Positions 1-12,697 of a stretch of 64,000 nt of DNA are shown in pieces. Made by a program: the position numbers and the translations under genes. The notes beneath the pieces were generated by a model. That model searched no databases and was not told where the DNA came from. It saw only the letters and a list, made by a program, of their open reading frames with translations. Position 1 is the first letter of the stretch; every line of letters begins with the position of its first letter. Source of the DNA: Tetrastigma voinierianum (Eukaryota > Streptophyta > Magnoliopsida > Vitales > Vitaceae); contig JAEQBH010000285.1 of the NCBI GenBank assembly GCA_016808115.1, positions 310,001-374,000 on the forward strand, given 5' to 3'.

Positions 1-2110
1 CGCGCGATGTCTTTCATCGCGGCAATGCAACCCGGCACCTTTCCAATGAGATGTATGATGGCTTAAGATTCTCAAACATGAATATAGTTAATAATCAGAG
101 ATCTTCATGATATTTTCAAGATTAGGTAATTCATTTGACAAATGTCTGGAAAATTTGAGATCAGTATTTATAAGATGCGAGGAGACCAACCCTGTACTGA
201 CTGTATGCCATTTATGGTACAAAGAGGGTATTGTACTGTATACTCAGATCATAAGAGTAAATTGAGGTAGATGCAGCAAAGATTGAAGCAATTGAAAATT
301 AATCTCCACCTCATCTGCAGAAAAGGATAAGAAGTTTTGAAATACGCTATTCTATAAAGTATTCCATCAAGACTTCTCTCAGACAAACCATAGTCTAATC
401 TCCCAGTCCATGGACCCCATTTGAGTTTTAATCCCACAGTTACGATTTTTATATTAAAAGATAAACTTGGTATCATTCATGTGGTGGGCCCGTGATTATC
501 CTTCCCGATTTGAGCTTATGTACCAAGTGATTTTGCGATCGGGAGCAAGAAACAAAGTAACTACAGAGAAAACTTTCCGTAATCTACTATGTGAGCAGAA
601 TTTCAATGATGCCGCTTGAATGAGCCGCCGTCACGTAAAGAACTCAGTTATTACGTTCTCGCTTTTGACAAATTCGGAATTATTTGATTCGGAAAATAAA
701 GGGCCTTAGTCACACCGGCATCGCCCCCGCTGGCAAATGAGCTCGATGATCTAGTTAATTTTCAAACCCGACATCCCAATTCTTTGCCATATAAAGAATT
801 CAAGTAGGATTAAAGATAAGAAAGGCACAGAGAATCCCAGTTTATCATCTTCGCTGGAAGGCTGCACAGTTCAAGGAATAATTTTATTTTCCATGTGCTA
901 ACTCTTAGCTATCAAGACAAAGAAAGCCGGTAGTTTCGTGATGGCGGAATTATTTGGTAGCCAAGGTAGTTCCTCCTGAATTTTCAATCATCGCTGCAGA
1001 GGTTTTCACAATGAAACACATTATTTAGGGAGCCAATTCTTTAAGTGGCACAGGCCACTGCGATCCGAGATGTAGTTCGAAGATGAAATGAAGGATTTCG
1101 AATCACGCTTTACACTTTACCAGTGTGGTGGACACCTGCATACCGAACAGCAGCCTAAGGTGCTTTAGAACTGTGCTTCTACCGGCCTACCTGGTTCAAG
1201 ATGCCTCTACTATTTCAGATCCACATACAAATGTCAACGAACGGGGGCATTTAGAAAAAGCATAACTTCATGGTCCTGCATTCGAAGTATACCCTGCTTG
1301 GATTTATGGGGGATGGATTTCACGTGGGACCTTCATTTCCACCATCTTATAACAACCCTTACATCTGAGACAGATTGGCGTCTCAAGTGGTCAGCAATTC
1401 CACCCGCACTAACGGCGCCAAGGTAGTGGCTCAATTTCTTCAGAGCCACATATTCTCGCTGACTGAACCCCAGCACTGAAGATCACAGATACGCATCATT
1501 TCTGCAATAAGATGATTGACAAGGTCTTGCAAAAGTGGCGGTGCGCCATCGCACATCCTTGCATAATATCACCTCCACAGCCAGCCGGTAACCTGTAGGA
1601 CAATCGAGAAATTCAAGTCCATTCTGAGAAAAACAGCACAGCTTCCTGAGAAGGACCGGTTCGGTGATTTAATATGCACTGGGCGTATTCGAAGAGCATT
1701 AAAACCTTTGGTATGTCGCCTTTAGATTTGTTGCGGCAAAGCATGCCACCGCTGTTGAATTGGAGCATCGAGCTTCATCGGGCAACTCGGCATTAACATG
1801 GATGCGACACAGTAGTCAGAGAAGTCGATCACATAAATGAACCAGACGAATTCAGAACGGTTATGAAAATGCCTATTTATGGGGTGGAAATGACAAGCCC
1901 GCACGATAAAATACATACACACAGCGAACGCGAGGCTGGGCAACACAGGTCCTCTTGTTTAATTCCACTAAAACTTTTTCTCGGGGAAATTGAAGCCTTA
2001 GATGGTCAGCCCTTTCACACGACTTCGTCTTCCATGGTGGGGCAAAGAGGTTACAATATCCAAAGAACAGGTCAGCGAAGTGTAATTACGTAGTTAAACC
2101 CGCTGAAGCC
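1..2110 (+). pseudogene. Athila-lineage Ty3/gypsy pol remnant (RT tail, RNase H, integrase), cut by the window edge
   Basis: Translating all three plus frames gives a colinear but heavily frameshifted retroelement polyprotein. An RT-connection piece reads IEVDAAKIEAIE at 261-296. The end of RNase H reads IKDKKGTENP at 809-838. The integrase core shows PSFPPSYNNPYI at 1,330-1,365 and HFCNKMIDKVLQKW at 1,497-1,538. The integrase C-terminal part shows KLFLGEIEALDGQPFH near 1,970-2,018. The order RT, RNase H, integrase is that of Ty3/gypsy, and the integrase wording is typical of the plant Athila lineage. The polypurine tract and LTR at 5.76-6.84 kb on the same strand fit as its 3' end. The frame breaks repeatedly and holds several stops, so it cannot make protein. 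The 5' half lies outside the window. The domain calls are firm; the Athila assignment comes from remembered family resemblance. Confidence 0.75.
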
Positions 2111-5100
2111 GATTTCTTTGGGGCAAGTAAGTTCCATGAGGATAAGGCGTGTGCATCATTCCATCGACCGCAGACTTGGCTTTAAGTACACGCAAGGGGC
2201 CATAAGAGCTCTGGGTTCCCGAGCAGCATTGAGATTCAAATGGGCCGAGTTTAGCTCACAGCCAACATAGCGCGCCTTGGGAGTAACCCAAGTTTTGAAA
2301 TTTTCCTCTCATGGTCTCAATTTTTTTATTATCCGCTTTAAGTTTATGTTGGTCGCTGTTTCGGGCCCATAACGAATCTTTTTTATGTCTACTTTCAGAC
2401 CCGGAGATCGAAGTATCGGAGGATCCGCTCATGCGCTCACTCGTGGTTCAGAGAGTCGCGATACGGGTACCAGAGCTTTACCTAAGCCACATTGATGACT
2501 ATTTTGCATTTTGGTCTCTCCACACGCCGCGACGCATTTACCGCCGCGGCGCCAACGCCAACGCCGCGACGCTTCGCTTGTCCCTTCTCTGGAACATTGC
2601 GACGTTGGATCTCAACGCCGGCCGCTGGCGATTCGAACGTACCGCGATGGATCCCAACGCCGCTGACGCCATTTTTTGTCCTCCTCTGGAACGCCGCGGA
2701 CGCTGGTTTTGTGGACCATTACTGAACGCTCGACGTCGCCACGCCTGGAACGCCGCGGATCGCCAGATTCGCACGCCGCACACGCCGACCTGCCATGCCA
2801 AAACCACCCCATTTTGCCTTACCATGTTCCCTCCTTCGCTGAATCCCCCAAAGGCACCCTTTGGTCGCCCCCACGACCAACCCTTACCGGAGTCCACTCC
2901 CGCCCCGCGCCGAGGCCACTGCTTTGCCCTCCGTGCCCTCACGACACTCCCACCACCATCTCCTCCACACCTACCTCGGGCCCATTGTCCCTGCCTCTGC
3001 CATCCACACACTACAGCACTTAGGTGTCCCGGCTCTACTAGGTTTTGTGAGCTCCGCACCCTTAGTCTAGTCCTCCATGATATTAGGTTTAGTGAGCCAG
3101 CCATTTATCGATGTCCCAGTTTCGGTGTCTATTTCCGCAGTCGATTTGACCTGTTTTCATGTGCGTGCACCAGACGTGTTCTTCGACCATATTCAGGAGT
3201 TACGACCATCCGTGTGACACCATGGTGACATTTGGTTTCGTTGGTCCTCAGCAGGAGCCTACAGCGACTCCAGTGTTCATGTCGTGCAAAGAGGCAAAGT
3301 CGTTCACTAAATCCGGCTCCGCCAGTAACCCGACCTCGACTTTCGGCGTCACCGAGGTTCAGCACGAAAGTGCCCCCGACGGCCGGGACACCATCCTGGC
3401 AAGAACCCGCTTTATCAAAGAAAAGCGTCATCAACCCACATTTCTTCCCAAGACTATCGCACAAGGGATTTGGCGGGCGTTTAAGCCAAACCACTTATCC
3501 AAATGCGATGAGTGTGGAAAAGAATTCGACGCCACCACCTCCAGCCGCCAAGAAGGTCCGGTGTGGGCAAAGGTAGACTTTCGCGCGGTCGTCAACCACT
3601 TTGCGGAACTTTGACCGCGCCCCAGTTTTCTGTGGTAACGCCCTTCATTAGCGCCCACACCTGAGAAATGTCGTCTTGACAAACGCGGGCGGGTGGCGGA
3701 AGCTCAACAATGAGGCATCGCCGTTCATTTTGGCGTTCGGAAGTATTTTGGCCTATATCCTCAAAGTCTGGTGAGTCGCTTCGTCGCGCCAGCGCCATTC
3801 CGGGACGCATTTAACGCCGTGAAGTGACCGCCAAGCGCGTTCTCGCCACGGTGCATCGGTTCAGATAGGCCCGCTTCATACAAACACAGGCGTGAGATGC
3901 CATCCTCCGCGTCCCCGACGCTAAGATGAACTGGGGCACCCTTCTCATTTACGCTTTATGCAAACATAATCGGTGCCTCTTAGATGATAATGAGGTATGT
4001 TACAATCCAATCTAAGGCTATACTGATTCGTTTGTGACAAACCTGTACTAAATTTTACCTTAGAGGGACTTGCATTCGGGCCATGAGCCCCTTGATCTAG
4101 ACTTAGCTCCACTACCATTTGTGCCTCCCATGACTCCCGGGCGATCCCCAGACGACATCAAGTGCCCTCTTACTCTACCACCTCCACCACCTCTATCACA
4201 CCACGCCAGACTTTTAGCCCTCATCCAGTCTCCACCCCTCACTTAGAGGACCCGGTGCTTGGGTTCCCATCGGGAAGCGCTTTGACGCATTCTCGGGATG
4301 AGACCCAGAGCACCAAGTCCTCCTTACACGTGATACGGAGTCTTTCACTGGCATGCGTACGTTTCCGCCACCAGCGCCACAGGCCTTCCGTGCCAGTTGT
4401 TAGCCCCTCCTGTAGTTTGAAGCGTGAGCCGATTTCCCACCACTCACCAAGCCAGGTGAGTCACTCACCTTTTGTTAAGATCTCCAGTCCCGATCACCAG
4501 AGAGTTCCCTTCTACCTTCTCCCGGTTTTTTTACCGCGCGAGGACACCGGTCCTTGCTCGGGGCGGTGGTGATCGGTTTTACATCAGTATAATTTTATGG
4601 TTATTTTTTGGCTTTTCATGTTTATGCTTCCAGTTTAGTTTCACTATTGTTCATTTTAGGTTGTCGAGTCATGTGTTTAGTCTCGTTTGTGTTTTTGTAT
4701 ATCATATATCTATACAGTGGTGTCGTTTAGGAGTTTGTGTGTGTGTCATATGTTTGAGAGTCAAAGACTTTGACCGAATCACTAGTATCATGGAAAATGT
4801 TGTATACATCTAAAAGATTGGCACTGGGTGTTGATGCTCTGGAATTAGGTTGAATAGGTGAGAAGGCATAGCGGGAATCGCCTCCCGACATTCAATAAAT
4901 CTGCTTAAACAGAGCCTAATACACTCAGCGGCTGAGACCTCAGATGCCCAGATGCCGAACCCGGCTACTAAGGTTCTCAAACAAACCCCGGGAGTCTCAA
5001 ACACTAAAGAGATGGGACACCGGTAATAAAAGAGGATTGCCTTCGAGCCTAAAAAAAAAAATAAATAAATAATATATATATATATATATATAGGCATCGA

Positions 5101-5757
5101 ATAAGTGGGATCTTCCAATCTTAACTGCATCAAATCTCAGGCCTTCAAAGCCTGGTCGCCCAGCCAACTCGGCGTCAGAGTCATTGACTTCACCGCCTGC
5201 TACAGTGGGATAGAAGATGGAAGTTCTCATGCCTTAGGGCCCTTAGGTTTAGTCGAAGTGTCTCGGTGACGCAGAGTGGACCGAATGCCCTGCGCTCCCA
5301 ACCAACTCGGTGGGGAGTCACCAATCCAAGCCCGCTACATGAACACTTAGTTACAAACTTACGGGCGCTAGTTTTGAGCTGATGTTATGAGTAGGTATGC
5401 TTAAGCAAAATGGTGCGTTCCTATCATTTCGTAGTTAGATTTTCCCAACAGTGAGTCGAACTCAAGTTCGGGGGCGCTTCGCACTTAGGTATATAAATCC
5501 AGTGTCATTTTATTCAAAGCACATAGGTTCTTCGGGGGAAAGTTATTGAATATTCAGAGGATGAGGCAGCCCAACATGCATCAGATTTCACCCACTAGTT
5601 CATCCACCCTGCGGTATCCCTTGAACTTCACAATATAAAAGTGTGAGTCGGTCCAATTTGATCCTTCAGATATCAAAGATGTAAGACTATCCTAGTGTTA
5701 GGCTATGGTATGTAGTGTGTCCTGTTAGAGTCGGCTCTGTTTGGGACAAGCAAGAAG
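2111..5757 (+). mobile_element. Post-pol (env-like position) region of the Athila element, no recognisable protein
   Basis: Athila elements carry a long stretch between integrase and 3' LTR that often encodes an envelope-like ORF. Here it is about 3.6 kb with only chance-looking ORFs. The longest, 2,311-3,228, crosses a GC-rich, low-complexity block and has overlapping ORFs on both strands, so I do not call it a gene. I see no signal peptide plus transmembrane pattern that would support an env-like protein. A short (TA)n run lies at 5,072-5,092. Confidence 0.5.
2515..2790. repeat. GC-rich degenerate repeat built on a CGCCGCGACGC-like core
   Basis: Variants of AACGCCGCGGA, CGCCGCGACGC and GATCTCAACGCC recur about a dozen times in 275 bp, against an AT-rich surrounding. 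A related GTCGCGATGCTGCAACGCCGG motif occurs in the LTR near 5,950-5,980, so the block probably belongs to the same element. The spacing is irregular, so this is a degenerate repeat rather than a clean tandem array. Confidence 0.5.
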
Positions 5758-5772
5758 CTAAGTTTGGGGGTG
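5758..5772 (+). other. Polypurine tract of the Athila element
   Basis: The sequence CTAAGTTTGGGGGTG lies directly before TGATGAGTGCC. An AAGTTTGGGGGTG tract against the 3' LTR is characteristic of plant Athila/Tat-type elements and primes plus-strand DNA synthesis. Confidence 0.65.
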
Positions 5773-6836
5773 TGATGAGTGCCTAAAACACTCATGCCAA
5801 ACCCGCGCTTGTCTTACATTTTTAGCTGTATTTCATATTTAAATTAAGTATTATTTATGGTCCGACATCTGATTTTTGTAGTGTGTGAACTCCAAAAGAG
5901 GGAACTGGGTTTTTGGAACGGTGGGTGGAAGTGCATAAAAAGTTACAGAACGTCGCGATGCTGCAACGCCGGTCGCCGCGACCCTCGCCTCTCCATCATT
6001 AAAAGCAAAAGGGGACCGTAATTCTGTGTGCATCGAGGAACGCATTTGAACTAGGAAGTACGTAAAACAACAACAAATGACTTTGATCTGGAGAAGATCC
6101 CATCATTTTGTATTTTCCTCTGGATAGAAGTACCCCATGTTTTATAAATAAATACCTGGGTGTTCTCATATTCTAGAGTAAACAGATTTATACCTCAGGG
6201 TGTTGTTGAACCCCAGTTTCTGCCATCAGATGGATTAAAGATTGCATTTTATTTTATTCATTGTTTATACTGTGTTATTCGCTTTATATCTGTGAGTCAT
6301 TTACACAGTGATGCCCCGCCGTTTCATTAGCGTGATTATACCGATATCCGAGATTCGAGAGATGAGGATACCCATGGACGGAGTAGAGCAGCTCGGTTGA
6401 TCTCTAAATGTGAGATATTCAGATCTCGAGGGTTAAGGTTAGAACATTAGCATTTAGTGATTTCAGAGCTGGGTAGAGATACACTCAACCCTGCTAACGA
6501 GATAGGCGGATACACCTCGAGAGTGGGTATTTCGTAGCAAAGATCACCTAGCCATCAATAAAACAGAGTGCAAACCGAATAAGTATCATCTTTAGAAATA
6601 ATCCATCGAAAAGTGGCAGGGGAGACGTGAAATTCTAGTCTCCATTATACAAAGCTTAATTCATTAAGATCGATTAGTTTAGTTTAAATTCAGACACTAG
6701 TAATTCTTCACCATCACTTATCCAAATAATATTCAAAAGTCAATCTCTCTCGTATCTTGAACACACTTATCCCGTGATCGATATCCGTACCAGGTACAAT
6801 TATATTATACTGGGGCGACGTGATGCACTGCGCACA
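5773..6836 (+). mobile_element. Athila 3' LTR
   Basis: The left end is fixed by the polypurine tract and begins TGATGAGTGCCTAAAACACTC (TGTGATG at 5,771 is an alternative start). The proposed right end is ...TGCACTGCGCACA at 6,836, after a segment (GGTACAATTATATTATACTGG) that resembles Athila LTR tails. The length of about 1.06 kb is reasonable. The right end is less certain because there is no second LTR in the window to compare. The next sequence with a coding signal, from about 6,910, belongs to a Harbinger transposase. Confidence 0.55.
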
Positions 6837-6909
6837 TAGGCGTACATATATAAGTGCTGTCACCCACGCTCTCGGGCCCTCGTCAAGAGGCTGGAACGCA
6901 AAACAAGTT

Positions 6910-7297
6910 GGCCTTTTGTTATATGTCTTAGGACAACTAGGTTCAATTCGTAACACGGAAGAGAGATTTCAACATTCTGGAGAAACTATTTCTCGATAAT
7001 TTCACAATGTCCTGAAGGCAGTTTGTGGCCTTTCTAAGGATATTATTAAGCCAGTTGATTCTACTTTTAAAGATACTCCTTATCATATTAGAAATGATGA
7101 ACGAGATGATCTGTTTTGCGATTAAAGAGGTATATGAGTCGAGTACTATACTCAATAACAAATTCCTGCTAATCGTAGAAAAGGGTACACAACAACTAAT
7201 GTAATAAGGCCATGATTTTTAATTTGAAGCCACATTTTGTTTTGGTCGGATGGGAGGGTTTCAAAGACATGATACTAGGATTTTTATGGATACTTTA
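6910..7297 (+). pseudogene. PIF/Harbinger (HARBI1-like) transposase, 5' exon part, broken
   Basis: From 6,928 one frame reads LGQLGSIRNTEERFQHSGE and goes on to ISR, then an in-frame TAA at 6,997-6,999 where the family normally has tyrosine. After the stop come VCGLSKDIIKPVDSTFKDTP and HIRNDER. Further on, RKGYTTTNVM, HFVLVGWEG and HDTRIFMDTL are recognisable in shifted frames. These are hallmarks of plant Harbinger nucleases (DDE_Tnp_4). The segment that should hold the first catalytic Asp (GAIDGTH-like) is mostly lost around 7,100-7,150. The exon stops at 7,297, where the LTR retrotransposon entered, and resumes at 24,493. The N-terminal part is not visible upstream. Confidence 0.8.
7293..7297 (+). 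other. Target-site duplication CTTTA, left copy
   Basis: CTTTA immediately precedes TGTAAGACCC at 7,298. The identical CTTTA follows the LTR end ...GTCACA at 24,488-24,492. Five-base duplications are what Ty3/gypsy integrases make. The reading frame of the Harbinger exon continues across one copy, which supports both boundaries. Confidence 0.9.
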
Positions 7298-9153
7298 TGT
7301 AAGACCCGAGAAAAATTCTAATTTTCGGAAAAAAAAAAAAAAAGGGCAAAATCGGGTTATCCGTCAAAATATGGAATTTTTCTAGATCTCATGACGAATC
7401 GTGGATTTCTCACCGCGGGAATCGCCTCGCGAATCTAGTTTCACGTCGACTGAATTCGAGACATTCTAATTTGCACATTTTTCGAGGCTCTGGGTATCGA
7501 GTGTCGTAAACGATACGCGATGCGACAAAGTCACCTATAACATACCTTGAAACACATACTGAAGATTAAAGACGACGAATTACGACTTAGATGAGTCATG
7601 TGTGTCAAATAGCATGTATGATAAGAGATGAATTGGAAATTGTAAATGAGAATGAGATAAAAACTTAAATGAATGATCATCTTCTCCATTAATTGTGTTA
7701 ATTAAATGTGCGTAAAGAGAGGGGCTAAAAAGGATGCATTACTGGAATTTTGATTTTCTAGAGAGAGAGTGCTCTTCTAGGATCCTGGGCCGATCGATCA
7801 TCATTCTACGTATAAAGAAGTAAAGTTGCTCTTACACGGCGAGGGCTACGCTTGGACACCGCTTTTGTGGAGTTTCGATAACTCCAAGAGGTAGGGATCT
7901 TCTCCATTGAAAGATTCTTCGTCATAGCCGTGTAAAAGGTTAGGAATGTTTTGAGGCTTGTTTTAGCCGTAAATTCGGTTTCAAAAGCTTTGAACCAAGT
8001 GTAGAAAATTCCTATTTGAGTGGCCGTGAACAATGTCAACCGAGGGTTGTACCTGCTCAGCGAATAGTGCCGTGAATATTTCAGAATTTTATGGTGCTGA
8101 GTGATTCAAAATGAATTGCTTGTGTTTGTTAATTAGCCCATGTGAGTTTAATTTCATGTAATTGGTTGATAATTTACATGTAACATGCTTTATGCGATTT
8201 AATTATGTTAATATATATGCATAATATATTAGCATGAATGTAAGTTAATTTTAAGATCATGCATTCCATATACACCTGTGTAAACGAGAAGGAAAGTTAG
8301 GTGAGATATGACATTAAATGAAATAAAAACGAAAAGTTTAGAAAAGGAATTTGCTGAAGATTTTCTCGTGGAGAATGGGGTTTGAGACCCAACGTATCAC
8401 TGGGATGAGGACCATGACTGCTTCGGAAGTTCACCAACCAATTCGACTCAAGGGTAGTCCACGCTTTTACCGGGGCTCGTAGTGAGTTTTCGAGAACAAA
8501 AACTTTGTTTTGAAAAATCGGATATTTTTACTCAGATATACCCGGCTTAGGCACAGGGAGGGAGTCTGGTGAGGACTCGAGACATGGGATTGGTCATGTA
8601 GACATTCGAGTAGCCCATGTAATCGCTTGAATGTGTTTGTTTTACCATGCATGCGCAGTCTTAAAGCGAAAGTAACCCGTAGGAAATTATCTCTACTAGG
8701 CTTTGCTCTCACTCCTCAAGGTCGAGGGAATAGCTATTTCGTGTACAAAGAGCGGGATCTAAAGGCTACCTCATAAGAGGTCAAGTTTGAGAAGAAAAGT
8801 CGACTGGTGCTTTCATTTTATATAACATGTATTAGAATTCGCAATTTAATATATGTTGAATTAAGAGTAATATAAAAACTCTTGAACCATGTAGCGTATT
8901 TTTGGTTGTAGAGGCGTCTAGCGCAGTAGCTGATGCAGTCCCGTCAGCGCCACGCCATTTCACCCCGATTTGAACCCCCTCAGGTGGTCATCGGGCTGAC
9001 ATCGTACGTGCTCAGACTGGGGTGTAGCCCCCGCACAAATGAGAGATTCCACCGATTTTCAGAAATGGTACCGGGTTACCCGATTATTCACGAGCATTCC
9101 GCCGCTACTGGCTGAGACGTTGTCAACCTACGCCCCGGGGCTGGGGCGTCACG
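7298..9153 (+). mobile_element. 5' LTR of element I
   Basis: It starts TGTAAGACCCGAG and ends near GGGGCGTCACG. The primer-binding site follows two bases later. The same sequence order, with many small indels, is found in the 3' LTR pieces at 12,698-13,674, 21,054-21,540 and 24,151-24,487. The motif ACTCCAAGAGGTAGGG at 7,881-7,896 is shared with other LTRs in this window (see findings). Confidence 0.85.
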
Positions 9154-9170
9154 CCTGGTATCGAGCTAAG
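9154..9170 (+). other. Primer-binding site, initiator Met tRNA type
   Basis: TGGTATCGAGC begins at 9,156, two bases after the 5' LTR. The plant consensus complementary to initiator tRNA-Met is TGGTATCAGAGC; the site has one base missing. Confidence 0.75.
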
Positions 9171-12100
9171 GTAAACGACAATTGAGCTCGGGCGGGTGCA
9201 GCGAGCCGTTCAGGATTGAGGGACTCGGGTTTAGGTCATGGTCATGAGGTGTAAGAACATCACCACTTGTGGCTCAAAGTAGAAAGTTAGGGTAAAGTGT
9301 GATTACCTAGGAAATCACTGACAGACTAGAACACCGCATGCAATCGTGTTTTATGTGTGATCGAGGTAAGGTGATTACCTAGGAAACACAGATGACTGTA
9401 TCAAAATGCACCGTGTTTTATGTGTGATTGCATGTATGTTGATTATATGAATGTATGGGGTGTGATTGTGTGCTTAGGTGAATAGCACATAGGAAAATAA
9501 AATAAAATGTTGAACACTAGGGTTTAAAAGTAGATCATAAGCTCGAGAAACTTTTGACAAAATGGTCCATAATTAAAATAAAAAAAATATAGAAGAAAAA
9601 TTAAAGGTTTTGCTGCCAAACTCGAGAAAAATAGATAAAATAAATTTTTAATAAATTTATTTAGTTGTTGAAATTGAAAATATATGTAAGATTTTGGTGG
9701 TTTTCCAAAGTAGCTGGAAGTGAAATAAAAATAACAATAAATAAATCTGGAATCAAATCAATCAATCTTTTTTAAAATGAAATTTTCTAAAATAAAATCT
9801 TTTGTTAAGTTGATTTTGATTTAATATATTGAATTATCGCCTTGCATTTCCTATAATGTAATGCAGGCTTGTATAAAATATTTTTCTCAGATATGAATGT
9901 CTCTAATGTTTATATCTTAGAGATACTGATTGAAATTTTAACTTGACATTTGACATGTGTAGATGGCTAGTCGTAGGGCGAGGAATTTAGGGTCTTCCAC
10001 GAGGTATTGGTCGCATCACAAGCCACCGCCAGCCTCGCCGGTAGATCGTAGGGATCGCAGCCGCGCTATCCCACGCCGTGCATGTGCAATAACGAGTCAG
10101 CATGCGTCAAACTAATTCCGTTTAGAAGTACACCGCCCCCAATGTTGAGATGGATAATCGTAGGTCAGATTACCGCGACCACGAGGTGGAAGTAGATGTT
10201 ATGCACGAGGCATCCAGATATGGGTGATGTGTCGCCAAGATAGCGGAGATCAACTTTCTTCGGCCGGAAATGTCATACCGGTTTAGTGTTCTGGGAGCCC
10301 CGCTATCCCGCCGTGACTTAGCCAGGCTGTTAGACTCGCAGACAGACAAAGAGGTTTCCCCACAAGAATCCTGATATATGAGAGACTGTCTCAGAGATGG
10401 TGGATTCCAAAGTTGGGACGCCAACTCTGGCACAGAAGATTGTGAGAATTACAATGAGCTCCAACTGGTAGGATCGTGGGAACAAGATCGCTCCAGTGTG
10501 CCACAATAATCGCACTCTAGTGACTTCGCAGAGCTGTGTCACATAGAAGCCACATGATCCAGATGGAGGTGGGTCAGGTCACACTCATTAGTTTGATAAG
10601 TCAGAGTCAGTCAGTCAAGGTGAGGATCGTGTTATCATCGCCACCAAGAGGTGAGATTTGTGTCCCAGGTGGTCCTTCGCGGTACAATGACCGAATGCTC
10701 GGGATCATCGACAGAGGAGGGTAATGCTTACTCCTGCACTCGTTGAGACCAGAGTAAGGAAGTTTGAATTGAGCACTGTTCATTTATTAATGCATCTGTG
10801 TGATAAGCCTTCCGTTTTTTGGGAGGTTGCAGGCCTTTGGGAGAGACGATAAAGTTCTCCCTGAAGGGATGGTGAGAGTTGACCTGGGATAGTTGGGATT
10901 ACAAAGTTAGAGATCCCAAGATTCGCTGCGTGGACCCCCAGGGATTTATCGGGTCGAGCGTGGTGCACAGATGGTCGTCCCATCACTCTTATGGAGTGGG
11001 TTTGATGAGTTCGACGTCCAATGAACACCATGAATGATCGTGAAATGAAGAGTAAATAATGTGTCAGTAAAGTGTATGTCTGGCATCCCCTAAGGTGAGA
11101 AGCTCCAGAAGTTAGTGGGTGAAGGAGACCCGCTGTAGGTCTGGGAAAGGTCCCATGTGGGCGTAAAAGACCCTGGGAGGTCCCACTTCTGTGGCAGGGT
11201 GGGAGAGAGCGGTGAGATATCCCAAATTTCTGTGTGGGGTGTAAGAGACCCGGTGAGAGATCCCAATTTCATGGTGGTATAAGAGATCCTGGGAACCGGG
11301 AATCCCTGAATGTGTAAGAGAATCCCGGTGTAGATATCCCAATTTCTGTGTGTGTGTGAGACCCGCGAGAGATCCCAAATTTCTGTGTGTAAGACCCGAG
11401 GAGCTATCCCCACTGTGTGGGTGGCAGGTCCGTGAGATCCTGTAAATTCTTGTGTGGGTGTAAGAGACCGGAAAGCATCCTAAATTTCGTGTGGGTGTAA
11501 GTGGACCTGGAGAAGTCGGTACCGTGGTAAGAGGTTCAGGAAATAACAAATGCCCAGAAAAACACACTCCGCCAGTCATGTTATCGTCGGCATTCAGGTT
11601 TAGTGAGAGCCCGGAGCGACTCGGAGATGAAAATGAGTACGTGTTATCACGTGACTTCAGAGTCGAAAGACAGAGCCTGAGTACCGAGATTCGACACCTT
11701 TGGGAATTACATCGCGCCCAAGAGCCTGTAGTGCAGTCTTTAGCGGCGATCTTCGTCTACACATGATTAGTTGATCGTCTATTGATTGTTGACCGGACCC
11801 CTTGGAAGGTCACTGGTTGGTACTACCGCCGCAAAGGGTCAGGTTACATGTTGTGGATTATATACAAAGAGTGACATGCCGCGAGCATGCGCCCTGACCA
11901 GGAAGTTAGGAAGAGTTACCAGCTCTATGGAATTCACTTACACGCATCGGGGCTGAGTCAAAGACAGGCGTAAGGAAAACATGGCGAGGCCATTGAGTGC
12001 CATCATCAAGCAGGTCGGTATCCAGGTGGAGGAGAGTCTCAACACCGGTCTCACGGTTAGGTAAAGATACCTAGGTGCGCTGGATATTGGCAACGCCTTC

Positions 12101-12680
12101 TCACCGCCAGTCGCGTAAAAGCTTTATGCGTATTTTAATAACAATCTTAGAGTTTGAGTTGGTGGATCACGCCTTCAGGTGATGCCTAAGAGAGGAGAAG
12201 AATTCGCCGAGCAAGGGAACCACTGGAGGTTATTTGGGCCCTTCAGATATTCCCGAGAAGGTAGACACCAGAGCGCACCTCTGTGATTGCTTTCTTCTGA
12301 TCGCCAAAGATGTCAAGTGTCCTATGGCAGTATTTCACGCCCCACGTTCGAGGTATGCCCCGCATCCAAACATAGCGGGATTCAGAGATTGAGGTTGACA
12401 CTGATGAGACCTTCGAGGAGGGACCAAGGTGCATTGTGGATAGCTCCGATCTGGGTTTTATGACAAAGACCGTAGGTTAGTAGCGGAAGGCGGCAAAGAC
12501 CGTGGAGTGAGTGATTGGAACGTGGCGGCATAACACGCGCGTGCCACTATCCCTCTCGGTTATACGATGGTGCACGTGAGTTTAGTCGCTTAATATTTGA
12601 AATTATCGGGGTTACAAGCATGGTAGAGCGACGCTGTGGCTATACGTGTTTCGCACTTGTACATACCTCGTGATTCAAAT
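9171..12680 (+). pseudogene. Internal region of element I, degenerate gag-like start, no recognisable pol
   Basis: After the primer site there is a leader holding two direct copies of a roughly 70-bp sequence (9,299-9,360 and 9,370-9,428) built around GTGATTACCTAGGAAA and GTGTTTTATGTGTGAT. An ATG at 9,963 opens MASRRARNLGSST and then breaks within about 50 codons. A basic, Ser/Arg-rich opening is common in plant gag proteins, but I see no certain zinc knuckle. The stretch 9,450-9,960 is AT-rich leader. 10,150-11,090 and 11,560-12,680 contain only short shifted ORFs that I cannot assign. I looked for the RT FVDD-type motif and the integrase QTDGQSER-type motif and found neither. Confidence 0.5.
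11100..11545 (+). repeat. Imperfect minisatellite inside element I
   Basis: Units of roughly 40-50 bp repeat about nine times. They are built on GTGTAAGAGACCCGGTGAGAGATCCCAATTTCTGTG. Unit lengths and spacing vary, and the units are separated by changing spacers, so it is an old or error-laden tandem array. Overlapping ORFs on the minus strand are products of the repetition. Confidence 0.7.
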
Positions 12681-12697
12681 TTTAAAGACGTGGAGAA
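12675..12697 (+). other. Polypurine-tract region before the 3' LTR of element I
   Basis: TTTAAAGACGTGGAGAA directly precedes TGTAAGACCCC at 12,698. Tekay/Del elements normally show AATTTCGAGGAC ... GGGGGAGAA here, so this is an eroded but recognisable tract. Confidence 0.6.

Noticed and set aside
2311..3228. 305-codon ORF, the longest in the window
   Set aside because: It lies over a GC-rich repeat block with overlapping ORFs of similar length on both strands, has no recognisable domain, and sits in the post-pol region of a decayed Athila element. Composition explains the lack of stops.
11112..11579. Minus-strand ORFs with HTHRNLG-like repeats, possible repetitive protein
   Set aside because: The repetition is at the DNA level (minisatellite) and gives open frames in more than one phase. 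There is no supporting context.
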